Origin: Panicum virgatum
Lineage: Eukaryota; Streptophyta; Magnoliopsida; Poales; Poaceae
Reading direction: 5' to 3'
DNA: 64,000 nt
NCBI RefSeq assembly: GCF_016808335.1
Contig: NC_053139.1
Coordinates: 37,159,954-37,223,953 of the forward strand
Position numbers and translations under genes: made by a program. Position 1 is the first letter of the stretch. Every line of letters starts with the position of its first letter. Shown here piece by piece: positions 9,345-20,972 of the stretch. A model generated the notes under the pieces. It made no database searches. It was not told where the DNA came from and saw nothing but the letters and a program-made list of their open reading frames with translations.

Positions 9345-12300
9345 ATGCGAGCTCTCCTCTCCCGCATCCACCTGCACCCGCCCGCGGCCACCGCACCCTT
9401 CCTCCTCCCCACCTCCCCGGCCGCCTCCAAAACCCTCGCCCCGCTCCGCCTCGTCCGCCGCTTCGCCGCCATGGCCGCCGGCGCCGCCGAGGAGTTCGTC
9501 AAGGGCCGCGTCTTCCCCAACGGCGTCGCCGTCATCACGCTCGACCGCCCCAAGGCCCTCAACGCCATGAACCTCGGTGAGTCGCTCTACCCCCCCTCCC
9601 CTTTGGATCGGGCGCGGGAGTAGCGATAGCTTACCTGGATTGAGCGGATGCTTCGGCAATTTGGGTTCGCCGGTTCCGCTTTGTGGGATGTATGCAAGTT
9701 TGGCAAGTTGTGGAGCAGTAGGTGAAAATCCTTGGCGTGGGCTTGGTGAATAAATGTTTGACACTCGCATTGAACTGGTGTAGCGCACGATGTTTTACCC
9801 CAGTTAGTACACCCGAAGTACTAATGATTAGCGACCAGACAGCAGTTCATTTTTTTTTGGTAAAAATAGCAGACAACTAAGTAAAATTTTAGACGGGTGA
9901 CTCATTTGCCAAATTTTCCATCCAATTGTGTTCCTAGATCGTATCTATGTCATGGAGAATCTGGTCTAGTAAGACAGGGATTGTGTGATCACAGATTCAC
10001 AGTGATGCTAAGTTGCTAACATATGTTGGTCTGAACATTTGAAAATTTACATCCAACATCAAACTTGAGACTGTCAAGTTGTTGTTGTTCTGGATGTTCA
10101 ATTTTGTTAAGGCCACTCCCAGTGGAGGTTTCATGAGAGTTTCATGCACATTGAATAGGGTGCCATGTCACCATTTTAGATGATGTGGCATTAGATTAAT
10201 GAGGAGAGAGATGAAATGAGTTTCATCTAGATGAAACCATGTATGCACGGTTACCAACTCTTGATGAGTCTTAAAATTAAATGTGATGATAGCCTATGAA
10301 ATAGCAAACATGAAAAATGCATTGTGGAGTGAGTTTCATCCATGGTTTCATTTGTGTTTTGGTGATATGGCACTCTTGGAAACAACAAAAGAAACTACCC
10401 ATTGGGACTAGCCTAAGTTCTCCAAAGCTCTTGTATCTCGAACAGCCTTAAATTTTTGTGCTCAAGGTGCATTGTGCAGGCTGTCCTATAAGATCATATA
10501 TAGTTAATAGTTGTAACATTCTTAATCGCAGAAAAGCAGATTGCATATATAAAGAAACAAAGAAAACACGATTTTAAATGTTTAACTGACATCCCTAGTT
10601 CTTTTAATTGACCATGATCTTTATGTTTCTTTATTTTATTATGAAACTTAACCCTGGTGAGCTAATTTGTGCAACTTACATTAACCCTTTTGATCTGTAG
10701 AAGATATAAAGTGATGTATTGTATTATTATGAAAGTGCCAAGTTTCTTACCATGGACCGTTTGGAGTCTTGAATTCCGGGAGTTGTTGAAACTCCCGTCC
10801 TAACCTGTCTTCGAAGGACGGCACCTTCTCAAAACAAAGCCCTAGGGAGTCTCTCCCAATGGTCGAGTTTTTTTGTTATTATGAAAGTCCGGAATGTTGT
10901 CAAAGTGTCTATCTGGAAAGTAAAATGAGTTGGTTCTACTGGTCATAATACTGTCATAAAAATGTTTGTTGGGTTAACTCCTTTCCGGACATGCTCCACA
11001 GTAGAGTTATACGTTGGGTTGGTTCCATTGTCAAATTTTCCATCCGGTTGTGTTCCTAAGTTCATGCTGTGGAGAATCTGGTCTGATATGACAGTTGATT
11101 GTGTGATTGATCAGGTTAGTGTGCTAATAAATGTTAACTTGAAAATTGACACTAAACATTGAGTCTGTCATGAACATTATTATGTTATGTTCTGGAAATG
11201 TATTGCATTTCAAACATCCTTAAACTGTGTGTTCAAGATGCATTATGCTATACAGCTATATGTAGTTGTAATAGTATTAATTTCCAAAAAAACATATTGC
11301 ATGGAAACATGGTTTTATATATAACATCCCTAATTTTTTAATCGACCATGCCCCTTTTATTATCCCTGTAGAAGATACAAATGATATCTTTGTATTCTTA
11401 TGAAAGTGTGAAGTGGTGTCTAATTGTCAATCCAGGATTGAAAATCTGTTGGTTTTACTGGTCAGAATATTGACATAAATTTTTGTTCTTGAATTAACTC
11501 CTTTCTGGACATGCTCTAGGGTACAAAGCTAAATGGGCAATCAACTATGCAAGATCCAATGAAATTGGACTTGTAAACTCAGTGTTCCTCAAAGCATTAA
11601 CTCAAGGCCGCAGCATGTAGTCATGCACTGTTCTGATTTAGGATTCCTGTTGAGGACAGGTTAGCGGGTTATACTTTGTAGATGCAAAGGTAGAGGTGGA
11701 GCACATGATTTAACATCTACTGAGAGTTTTTTTTTTGAAAAAGGTTTCACCCTGCTTTTATAGAAAGCAAATGAGTTCGATGCAACGGTTCACAGTTGGG
11801 GATACCGATTTTCACAGGAACCACAGAGCATTAGCTATGCAGAAGCTAGCTACATCCACTGAGAGTCACACTCAGATCTTGTGTACAGGAGAATTACTTG
11901 TTGATAATACAAATTCTGATGGCGTGTCTTGTTAGGCTGCTACTCCTGTAGATGTTCTTTTGGCATTTCTTCTCTTAGAACATTTATTTATTAGCCTTTT
12001 GAGCTCCAGTAACATATTCTGGATCTCACATGATTGCAGAAATGGACATTAGATACAAGGCACTTCTTGATGAATGGGAAACAAATCCAAGTGTCAAGTG
12101 TATTCTCGTGGAAAGCAGCTCTCCCCGTGCCTTCTCAGCTGGTGATTAATCAATTTACTTTTTTATGAGTATGTTAGACAATGAATGTTGAACACGGTGA
12201 TCTGCCTTTTCATTTCCGGAGCATTGGATATGTTTTCAAATATGATTCATGCCAATGCAGGGATGGATATTAAGGGTGTTGCCGCGGAAATACAAAAGGA

Positions 12301-15300
12301 CAAAAACACACCACTTGTGCAAAAGGTCTTTACTGTTGTCCTGTGCGGTTTTAATCTGATTTTATTTCCATGGCTCTTTTGTCACTTCTTTTAGTTCAAT
12401 AGTTTATGTCACACTGTTATGTTATTTATTGCAGCTTTGCTCTTACTTGCACGCATAGTGACTGCTTAGTGTAAACTGCAGGTGGGGATGTGAAGAGACT
12501 TGCTAATGATTGCACAATGCCAGAGATAATAGAGGTCTAACTATAACATGATAATGTCTTCCTGGTCACGCCTTGCCCTTGCTAAATTTAAGTGCATTGG
12601 TGATTTAGCCATTTATGCTACCATCTCAAAATTTAAGGCCCTTTGGATATCCGAGAATTTGACTGTAGAATGTTGGAACTGAAATTGGAAGTTCAGTCCA
12701 AAGGGACAACTGAACATATATACAATTTGAATTTCACAACCAACTTAATAAAAAAAACTTGGTATCACTGCAATTTTTTGAATTCTTGATTTTATGTTTT
12801 ATCCATGGATATATCCAAAAATTGAACTAAATTTAAATAAATTAATTCTGCGATATAGAAACTTATGAATTCAAGCTCCTGTCAACATGAATTAATTAGG
12901 AGAAAGACTTATTAGAGTTTGAAACAAAATTTCAATTCCAACAGCCACCTACACTACTGGTATCATAAACTCTGGCATTGATGGCTGAAATTAATTCAGT
13001 CTTATATCCTCCTTCGTTTTAAATATTTATTGATACCACATACATCACTAAGAAGCAGCTTAATCAATTTTCAGGTTTTCACAGCAGAATACTCGTTGAT
13101 TTGCAAGATACATGAGTATGCAAAACCTTATATATGCTTGATGGATGGAGTGACGATGGGATTTGGAATTGGTCTGTCAGGACATGGCCGCTACCGTATT
13201 ATTACTGAGGCAATGTTTCGAGACTCGAAGTTTTTTTTTGTTTTCATGAATTTTATTTTCAATGTATAAATTCTTATGATTCATCTTGCTTGGTGATAAT
13301 TATTACAGAAGACACTCCTAGCCATGCCTGAAAATGGTATTGGCCTGTTCCCAGATGTTGGCTTTGCTTACATTGGTGCAAAAGCCCCAGGAGGGGGTGC
13401 AGTTGGTACAATCCTTTCTTTTTCCTTGTTGCATTGATTGGTAAACTAATGTCTACTGCTCTACTTATTTCCTCATTGGCATATTCTTTTCCATATGTAG
13501 CATAAAACACATAGTATTTAGCCTTTGATATCCTCTCCTTCCTCATGCATTCCATGAAAATTTTGTTCTGAGTACAAGTCTGATCTGCACATGCATTCCA
13601 TGTTTGATCTTCTAACCACCTTGCTTTGTTTGCTCTCAGCAGTCTCTGTTATTGTTCTAAAATTGGCTTCAGATTTAGTTAGCAATTGCTCATCATCTTA
13701 ATATGTAAACTGTTAGTTATAGGGTTTTTTTTTCTGTTTGATCAGCATGAGTCATGACATTGTTATGGCCTTCCCTACTATCACAAAATCTAGAGAAAGT
13801 TAGTTGTTCCCAAACGGGTACACCTGTTTTCTCTGGTACTGAATGCTTCTATTTTCCTTCTCATCGTAGACCACTTATGCTTCTTTCAGGAGCTTACCTT
13901 GGGATTACAGGAAAAAGGATATCATCACCTGCTGATGCTCTATTCATAGGCCTTGGTACTCACTATATACCTTCTGGAAATTTGGGGTCTCTGAAGGAAT
14001 CCCTCTTGAGTGCTAACTTGTATGTTCCTTATCTTTACTTGGTGAAAAACATACTTAATATGTTAAAACCACATTTTTTTTTCTGTTTCCTCGTGCATGT
14101 ATCTTATAGCTCATGGTGCAATAACTGTTTGCACATCTGTATCTTTTGATGTTGATATCCAAAGTTCTTGTGCAGTACAAATGATCCTCACAGAGACGTT
14201 GAGTCAGTCCTGACAGGATACAAGAAAGCACCAGAATCTGAGCCACAACTAGAAAAGCTTTTACCACATATCATTTCTTCTTTCAGTCCTGATAAGTCAG
14301 TTGCTGAATCTGTGGAAGAGCTAAAGAAGCGTAGTCAAAGTGGTGATGCTGCAGGTAACCTTTTATGAAGCATTCCCTTTTAGTGCACCAAAGGCAGCAC
14401 TTATATTTATCACACAAATGGCAACTGCTTTTATTTGAAAATGGCCCTACTTTCTGTGTGCTATTTAAGAATTTTTATGCACCTACATGTTCCTTTGGTG
14501 GTTGCAGTGGCAGAATGGGCCAATGAAGCTTTAGCAGGAATTAAGAAAGGTGCTCCATTTTCTCTTTGTTTAACACAAAGGCATTTCTCTCAAGTTGCAT
14601 CAGCGTACGGGAATAGTGAACACTATTTAGCTAAGGTATGAATCTAGTATCATGTATGAAACTGAACGTTTTAAATTGTTTATGAACTATTTATATATTT
14701 ATTGATATTTCTGGTTTTTTGGCATGTTTCAGCTGGCTGGTGTTATGAAAATGGAATATCGCATTGCTTTGAGGTCGTCGGTTAGAAATGATTTTGTTGA
14801 AGGTGTACGTGCTGTTTTAGTTGACAAGGACCAGGCAAGTTATCCATGACGTTGCTTTTCATAAATTGTTTTGTGCAAACTGTTGCGAAACAAGGCATGT
14901 GTTGTACATGTATTAAGCGCTGCCTTCCATTGGTGCACCTCATATCTACTGATCTACGGATTGAACTTAGATAATGTTCAACCGGCTAGAACAAACTGCT
15001 GTCCTCTACAACTGGTGGCATCATAATTGTTACCTAATCCAGAAATTTACTGTAACTGTATTCTGCAATGAGGGTCGATAGTAAGAAGTCATCAAGGTCC
15101 CTTCCCTTTTGAAGGAGAAGTTGATTCTGTTTTAGAGAGCATTGGTGGGTTAGGGTGAAAGTTCATTATAAGCTTAAACTTACCAGATGAGTCCTATTAC
15201 CATTACTTAGCATGGACGGTACTTCAGTTTTTGAGAAGCCAGCATATTCAACTTATCCTCATTATAAGGCTTATTAAACTTACAGCTCCATTTAGTAGCG

Positions 15301-16274
15301 TGGTTCCATTATGCACTAAGTTGGACCGTAGAAACTAGTAGAGATAACTTGCCACACATTAATATTCATTGCATTGCCTTGTGCATATATAGCTGTACAT
15401 GAGTACCCGACAAAAAATAGGTATGGTCAATGTGTGCGTGTATCATTGGGTTGGTGTCTGCATTATAACGGACTGGTGCTCCTGGCTTCTGGCTTTTGGA
15501 GATCCTGTGGCTCCAAAACTGTCCAGAAGCTGAAACAAACCAAAGTAGATGACATACTAAAATTTCCAATTGTTGCACATTATAAATCACTTTTTGAGAA
15601 ATGAGGGGGTCAGGGGCAGGGCCAATCTTGAAATTAGAAAGACTTCTCAACAATTGGTCCTGCTATTTACTTGAGTCTTGCAAGGAGGCACTGGCGGAGC
15701 TACATTAGGGCCATAGTGGGCTACGGCCCCCCTACCTTAGAGTAATTTCCAAAGGGGCTTGTGGTAGACTGAGCACACACTCGATGACGATGGCTTCATG
15801 CATACATAAAATTGTTGGTTACTAGTCATTTACCTCGAATCGGCCCCCGCTTGATTTGCCCCCTAGCTCCGCCACTGCAAGGAGGGCATGATTGCTGGCC
15901 AAGTTGATAATCACATTAAACTGGATGCAAGTTAAAGATATTAGCTTGTTTTGTAAAATGAGGTAGCTTCGTGTCAAAATGGCAGATAGAATAGAAGGCA
16001 GGCACTGAATCTATGATGTCCTTTCCAATAGTGATAACATTCATCTGCATTTATATACGGAGTTGTATTTCATAGAATATCCATAGGTGATATTATGCAA
16101 TTGTAATAATTTATTAACTAGAGATGAAAAAAAAGGAATCTAGATTTCTCACTGAATTTTCTTGCCTCTTTGCAGAATCCAAAGTGGAATCCAGCATCTC
16201 TGGAAGAAGTAAACATGGATGAGGTTGAATCAGTTTTTGAGCCATTAGGTGCCGAGACTGAGTTGAGTGTGTGA
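9345..16274 (+). CDS. 3-hydroxyisobutyryl-CoA hydrolase-like protein, mitochondrial (crotonase family)
   Basis: Deduced coding exons: 9345-9576, 12040-12141, 12261-12325 (or alternative 12482-12534), 13075-13209, 13309-13405, 13890-14019, 14176-14354, 14508-14635, 14733-14834, 16176-16274. All phases agree, giving 422 residues (418 with the alternative exon) without internal stops. The product resembles plant 3-hydroxyisobutyryl-CoA hydrolase-like proteins, which hydrolyse acyl-CoA thioesters in valine breakdown. The basic, Arg/Ala/Pro-rich N-terminus (about residues 1-40) looks like a transit peptide. The crotonase core shows [24 protein letters not shown] (first oxyanion loop), [17 protein letters not shown] (second loop) and [12 protein letters not shown] with the expected Glu and Asp. 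An in-frame ATG at 9312 is possible but 9345 gives a more typical leader. Introns 4 (GAG|GCAATG) and 9 (CAG|GCAAGT) use GC donors. MITEs and a LINE fragment sit in introns 1 and 9. Confidence 0.92.
9910..11520 (+). repeat. diverged direct duplication inside intron 1 of the hydrolase gene
   Basis: The segments at about 9910-11000 and 11030-11520 share the same order of motifs: CCATCCAATTGTGTTCCTA, GGAGAATCTGGTCT, TTGTGTGAT, TGTTCTGGA, AACATCCCTAATT-like, TAGAAGATA, CTTTCTGGACATGCTC-like. The first copy has additionally received the MITE at 10111-10413. It appears to be an old tandem duplication of non-coding sequence. Confidence 0.65.
10111..10413. mobile_element. Tourist-like MITE in intron 1 (303 bp)
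   Basis: The imperfect inverted ends GGCCACTCCCAGTGGAGG and CCCATTGGGACTAGCC are flanked by a TAA 3-bp target duplication (10108-10110 and 10414-10416). Tourist/PIF-Harbinger MITEs characteristically duplicate TAA or TTA. There is no coding capacity. Confidence 0.8.
11727..11851 (-). mobile_element. 5'-truncated LINE 3'-end fragment in intron 1
   Basis: A T-run followed by GAAAAAGGTTTCACCCTG resembles the reverse complement of a plant L1 3' tail. It is flanked by near-identical 14-bp direct repeats ACATCTACTGAGAG (11713-11726) and ACATCCACTGAGAG (11852-11865), as expected for target-primed reverse transcription. The insert is about 125 bp. Confidence 0.7.
12261..12325 (+). other. alternative exon 3a of the hydrolase gene (65 nt)
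   Basis: Acceptor AATGCAG precedes it and donor AAG|GTCTTT follows. It enters in phase 1 and leaves in phase 0, encoding the segment that starts [11 protein letters not shown] and ends LVQK directly after the SAG oxyanion loop. See exon 3b for the competing version. Confidence 0.85.
12482..12534 (+). other. alternative exon 3b of the hydrolase gene (53 nt)
   Basis: Acceptor AAACTGCAG precedes it and donor GAG|GTCTAA follows. It also enters in phase 1 and leaves in phase 0, encoding [17 protein letters not shown], so that the protein reads AFSAGGDVK, the classical crotonase motif. Using both 3a and 3b would add 118 nt and break the frame, so they must be mutually exclusive. Confidence 0.8.
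15689..15877. mobile_element. hAT-type MITE in intron 9 (189 bp)
   Basis: The inverted ends CACTGGCGGAGCTA and TAGCTCCGCCACTG (one mismatch) are flanked by a perfect 8-bp target duplication CAAGGAGG (15681-15688 and 15878-15885). No coding capacity. Confidence 0.92.
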
Positions 16275-16340
16275 GCTTTCCATGGCAACATGTTGGACTA
16301 CCTGAACTTCAGTTTTCTTATTCATGGTGCAATAAGAAGC

Positions 16341-16346
16341 AATAAA
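16341..16346 (+). promoter_or_regulatory. likely polyadenylation signal of the hydrolase gene
   Basis: AATAAA lies 67 bases after the stop codon. A second ATAAAT-type motif follows near 16371. Confidence 0.55.
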
Positions 16347-16390
16347 CTGAGATACCTGCGTACTGAACCAATAAATAATGTTTCTTCAGA

Positions 16391-18016
16391 AACTAATTGA
16401 AGTGGCACTGAGAATCCAGGTCTGCAGCTTGCCTTCCGTTCCCATATATGCCCCCACCCCAACCACTGTACCGTGACGATGATGACTTGGCGATTCTAGA
16501 AGTGCTTGCCACTGGGCAGCGATTTACAAATACTTGTAGTTTCAAAGAAACTGGGGTACAGAAACCATGGATTCGGCCAGCAGATTTCAACAACTGACGT
16601 GCTCAAATACTATATGAATATGGCAATATGGCATCAGGGACTCTTCTGGAAGGCCTAGCAATGCGACGCAGGTGCTGACCACAACAAGCATTTGCCTGCC
16701 TGACGCAGGGCCGGCCGCGGCAAAGGTGCGCGCTCTCGCTTTTAAATTAGCTGCTGCCGTTTTGCGAGACAGCACGGCCCGTCCCGTCCTCAGGATGTGA
16801 TAATCTGGTGGCCGGTGGCTTTGTCCGTTTCGCCTGAATGGATACGAAGCGTGGCCACATGGAGCGAGTGGATATTTTCCATGAACTAATGGGCGGTGCC
16901 CTGCGCTTTGGCGATCGGGATACGTCTGCTTAGCCGTCAAACGGTGACGTGCGACAATAAACAGGATCTCGCTTGCGATAAGTGGGGCGCGGCGTTTATT
17001 TCGTTGGGGACTTGACGAACGGAGTGCATCAACATGTGTTGTTGTGGTGGACTAGTGGTCCGGGCATTATCCTGGCCAAATGGACCGGAAGCAAAAACAG
17101 AGCAGCGGTTTACGCCAGCAGAAGCTTCGTAGTTCGTAAGCTCCCCAGCCACCAAGGTTTTAGTCCTCGTCAACTTGAATTTTACTTACCCAAGCCAGCA
17201 ACTGGCAAGGGCTGCCGCATTCGTTGTTTCGGCAGGCTTGTCATCCACCTGGCTGTTCATTCTCCACTTGAGAATGAACTGACCCTATCTTTCAAGTTTA
17301 TCCACACTGGGTTTCGACACTTGTTCTTGGCTAAACCCGGTAGCACAGCGCCAATAAATTGTAGAAAGCCGCATCCAGTTGCGGCCGGATCGGCTGATGC
17401 TGAAAGGTACACTGCCAGTAGACCAGGACGAGGACCCGTCGTCGTCGCAGCCGCGTCAAGGCCGGAGCAGGATCTCGTCCGCCCGCCCCCGGCCGGCCAC
17501 CGCGCGGCTCGTCCACTCCTGCCTCATCAAGTCATCAACTTGCCTGGCCGCGACGCGCCTCCACGACAGCGACGGCGTGGATTTCCCGCGGCCCCGCGCC
17601 GCTGCTCTGCTGCGCCCAGAGGCGGCGCGGCGCGGCGCGGCGCCGTGGGCGGATAAGGGCGAGGGGCCGGGCTGAGGCGGCGGCGGCGCGGAGCCGGATC
17701 GCGCGCGCGGGAGGATGGATGGATCAGTGGTGGGTTGATTTGGACGGGAGGGCGGGCCCCGGCGCCGCCACGACGATAGGATTTGCTGCCCGCGTGCGCG
17801 GGGTTTACCGCTTGCCCGCGGGGCGTTCCCATCCACCGATAGCTGCTGCGGAATTATCCCATCCCATCCGCTGCGCCGCGACGCGAGGCCCGGACAGGAC
17901 AGGAAGACCGGACCCGGCCGCCTTCAAATTTCCGGTCGTCCCTATCCGTTCGTTTTTATCTTGGGTTCAGATTCCCTGGTCTGGTCGTCGGATTCAATGT
18001 GTCGCGGGGCTCCTAC
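16391..18016. other. spacer, no gene recognised
   Basis: The left part is mixed sequence and the right part (17380-17900) is very GC-rich. Open frames there are short, overlap on both strands and match no family I know. I see no RNA gene. Confidence 0.5.
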
Positions 18017-18019
18017 TGA

Positions 18020-18361
18020 GGGCGCGTTTAGTTACAAAAATTTTCACCTCGAAATTTGTGCCTCCGTTTGGATATGTGTATGGAGTACTAAATATAGTTA
18101 AACAACAAAATTAATTGCACAGTTTAAATGTACATGGCGAGATGAATTTTTTGAGCTTAATTAGTGCATGATTAGCCATAAAGTGCTACAGTACCCACTT
18201 GTGCTAATGATGTGTTCAAAGGCCTCAAAAGATTTGTCTCGCGGTTTCCAGGTGAGTTCTAAAATTAATTTTTTAATTAGTGTCCGAAAAGTATTCCCGA
18301 CATCTGGTCAAACTGTTGATTTGACAATAAAAATTTTTTTGTTTGGCAACTAAACGCCCCC
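18020..18361. mobile_element. MITE with GGGCGCGTTTAGTT ends (342 bp)
   Basis: The inverted ends GGGCGCGTTTAGTT and AACTAAACGCCCCC are flanked by a 3-bp duplication TGA (18017-18019 and 18362-18364). The interior is shared with the copy at 22526-22868, for example the GCGAGATGAAT/GCGAGACGAAT, ATGATTAGCCATAA and GACATCTGGTCAAAC motifs. Confidence 0.85.
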
Positions 18362-18364
18362 TGA

Positions 18365-18946
18365 TTGTCACGGTGTACCGCCACGGCCGGTTCCATAACT
18401 TTTTACCCCCCGGCCGACACGCGTTGAGGCGACGAGAAGACGACGATCCCGTCATCTCGATGATCAGGCTCGTGCCAGCAGGCAGCGTCGTGCGGGAGAT
18501 TCTTGGGGAGGCGGGCGGGCGTGACGGCCGGCCGATCCGAGAGCTACGCAGGCCGAGACGCGAGTGCGCTCGCGCGGCAGCTATCCTGATGATACCTGTC
18601 CCCGGGTGTGGCGGAATAACGGTAGAGGAGTACATGGCTCGGGAGCCGTGCGTCCCCGGCCGGACGTGTGGCGAGGCCTGGCGTACGCACCGCCCGTTTC
18701 CAATCGACCGGTCGACACCTGCCCCGAGTGGTCCCCCGGCGTCGAGCGGGCGCCTCACACGTGCGCGGCACGGCAGGGAAGGACTCCGTACTGTGTCCCT
18801 ACTGTTTTCGAGCTCCAAAAATTGGACTCGGCTTCGGCCTTCCCGTTCCGAGCAAGACCGAGGGCTCCCATCCCGGGGCTCTTCCGAAACCGCCAGAAGA
18901 TACGGGTTCCCGGTCGCGGAGGCCCGGAGGATGACTCGATTCTCTA
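18365..18946. other. GC-rich spacer, no gene recognised
   Basis: Non-coding so far as I can tell. The overlapping open frames on both strands are a consequence of high GC content. Confidence 0.5.
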
Positions 18947-18949
18947 TCA

Positions 18950-19182
18950 GGCCGCGTTTAGATCGCGAAAAACTTTGGGTTACGATACTGTAACATATTT
19001 CGTTTTTATTTGGTAATTAATGTCCAATCATGGATTAATTAACGTCGTTAGATTCATCTCGTGGTAATCAGTCAGACTGTGTAATTAGTTATTTTTTTAA
19101 CTACATTTAATACTTCATGCATGTGTTGAAAAATTCGATGTGACGGAAAAGTTTGGGAACTTTTTGGGAACTAAACGCGGCC
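18950..19182. mobile_element. MITE with GGCCGCGTTTAG ends (233 bp)
   Basis: GGCCGCGTTTAGATCGC and GAACTAAACGCGGCC form imperfect inverted ends flanked by a 3-bp duplication TCA (18947-18949 and 19183-19185). The AT-rich interior carries GTTAGATTCATCTCGTG, a motif also found in related elements here. Confidence 0.8.
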
Positions 19183-19237
19183 TCAGCTGCGGCGGCGGTG
19201 GCGGCGCGGAGAGCGTGCTGCCGCTGCTGATTCGGAC

Positions 19238-19610
19238 TAGACCTGGGCATCCTCCGGGCCGGGTCGGGTTCGGGTCGGGCCAAAAAAAGCCCGGTGTTTT
19301 TTCTAGCGGCCCGTGCCCGACCCGACCCGGTGGCCGGGCCGTAAAATTGAGCCCGCACCCGAACCGACAGCCAGTCGGGTCGGGTCGGGTTCGGGTCGGG
19401 TCGGGCCGGGCCTATGTAAAATGTCTGGTTTTTTCGGGTTTTTCGGGTTTCGGGTCAAAATTTTTAGCTCGTGCCCGGCCCATCAGTCATACCGGGTCAA
19501 AAATTTTGGCCCGAGCCCGCCCATCAAACTCTTCGGGTCGGGTCGGGTCGGGCTATTTTCGGGCGGGTTGGGTCGGGTCAGTCGAGTCGGGCAGGCCATG
19601 GCCAGGTCTA
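19238..19610. mobile_element. hAT-type MITE rich in GGGTCGG repeats, copy 2 (373 bp)
   Basis: It has the same ends and length as 7743-8115 and is nearly identical. It is flanked by a different perfect 8-bp duplication ATTCGGAC (19230-19237 and 19611-19618), which proves an independent insertion. Confidence 0.93.
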
Positions 19611-19878
19611 ATTCGGACGCGAAACCCATCCGATCCGCGGGCATTAAGGGAGCCACCACGTCCTCCTTTTTTTTGTTTTGAATAAAAAACACGTTAAGCC
19701 TCGCCGATCTCGACGGGAACAGGGCCACGCGGGGGGCCAGCATTGGGTCCCCGGCGCCACGGCTCGGCGCTCTCGCCGCGTCCCTTCCTTTCTCCCCGTC
19801 ATCACACCGAGGTAACCTAGCTGAGTACTCTCTCTCCCACAAAATAAATGCACTTTTAGAACTGAGTGAGCAAACTAA

Positions 19879-20229
19879 GACACTGTTTAGATCACAAACC
19901 ATAAATCCGTAAACGCAAAAAATGTCACATCGAATGTTTCGACACATGCATGAAGTACTAAATGAAGTCTATTTACAAAATTTTTTGCATGAATGGGCTG
20001 TAAATCGCGAGACGAATCCTAATGAGCCTACTTAATCCATGATTTGCAATAGTGATGCTACAGTAATCATGCGCTAATTATGAATTAATTATAGATTAAT
20101 TAGCATCATTAGATTTGTCTCGTGATTTACAACCCATCTGTGAAAAAGTTTTGTAAATAGACTTCATTTAGTACTTCAAATTAGTAAGATTCCATCGAAT
20201 TTTTTTTTGCAAAACATTTAAACGCGGCC
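19879..20229. mobile_element. MITE with GTTTAGAT/ATTTAAAC ends (351 bp)
   Basis: Degraded inverted ends (GACACTGTTTAGATCAC and TTTAAACGCGGCC) are flanked by a TAA duplication (19876-19878 and 20230-20232). The interior is roughly palindromic, with TCGCGAGACGAATC on the left mirrored by GATTTGTCTCGTGATT on the right. Confidence 0.75.
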
Positions 20230-20509
20230 TAATACTACGTGTACACCAGTACTACTCTCTCGATTCTAAATTAATTGCACATCTAAAATTTAAAATTTAT
20301 CTTACAAAAAATTGCTAGTTTGACCTAATTACTACAAAAGATAAAAGTGTTCGGAGTCTTTTCAAAAAAAGACAAGACAGTGTCAAGATCATTCTCACGA
20401 GAAACAAGAGGTACATGCCTTGGTTTCGTACCCGTCTTAGAATTGCACAATTTATTTTGGAACTGTGGGAGTACGTCGGCACTGGCTAGTGGGTTTCTGA
20501 TCCTTCTCA

Positions 20510-20655
20510 TTATTCACTCTGTTCTGCTGGTTGTCAGCAGCAGTATTTTTCTTTCACACCAAATCAGAACCAGCTATCAGACAGCCAGCAGTATTTTTCT
20601 CTCACAACAAATCAATACTAGCCATCGGTCACCGTCAGTAGAACAGAGTGAATAA
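20510..20655. mobile_element. small MITE with TTATTCACTCTGTTCT inverted ends (146 bp)
   Basis: A perfect 16-bp inverted repeat encloses two direct copies of a segment containing AGCAGTATTTTTCT. The target duplication is ambiguous because the ends are palindromic with their flanks. It lies about 300 bp upstream of the kelch gene transcription start region. Confidence 0.7.
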
Positions 20656-20964
20656 TTTCAAAAGAAAAAAAATTCCTTCTCATCCCGTTAGCTGCTTGCC
20701 GGCACTCGCAACCGACGTGGCACTCTTACCTCTACCGAAACCCATCGGCTTGCCATCTGTGTCTCGTTTAGCCTCTAATGGCACAGGATCAGCACATCCT
20801 TGACAGCGAAGTGCCATGCAGTTTATCGCAAACATCACCCGGGAGAAGACGCCCCCACACACAATAATACTCCGTAAAAAAAACTCTGGAAGCAACTGGA
20901 CCCACACATCCCTCAAAATATCGCGCACTTGCTCTGTTTCAAAAATAGCCTTTGCCTCCGTAGC

Positions 20965-20972
20965 TATAAATA
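20965..20972 (+). promoter_or_regulatory. TATA box of the F-box/kelch gene
   Basis: TATAAATA lies 182 bp upstream of the start codon and is followed by a C/T-rich stretch suited to transcription initiation near 20995-21005. Confidence 0.7.

Noticed and set aside
12640..13000. possible MITE in intron 3 starting GGCCCTTTGGATATCC
   Set aside because: No convincing inverted right end or target duplication found.
17379..17836. GC-rich ORFs after the hydrolase gene
   Set aside because: Overlapping frames on both strands with Pro/Arg/Ala-rich composition and no conserved motif.
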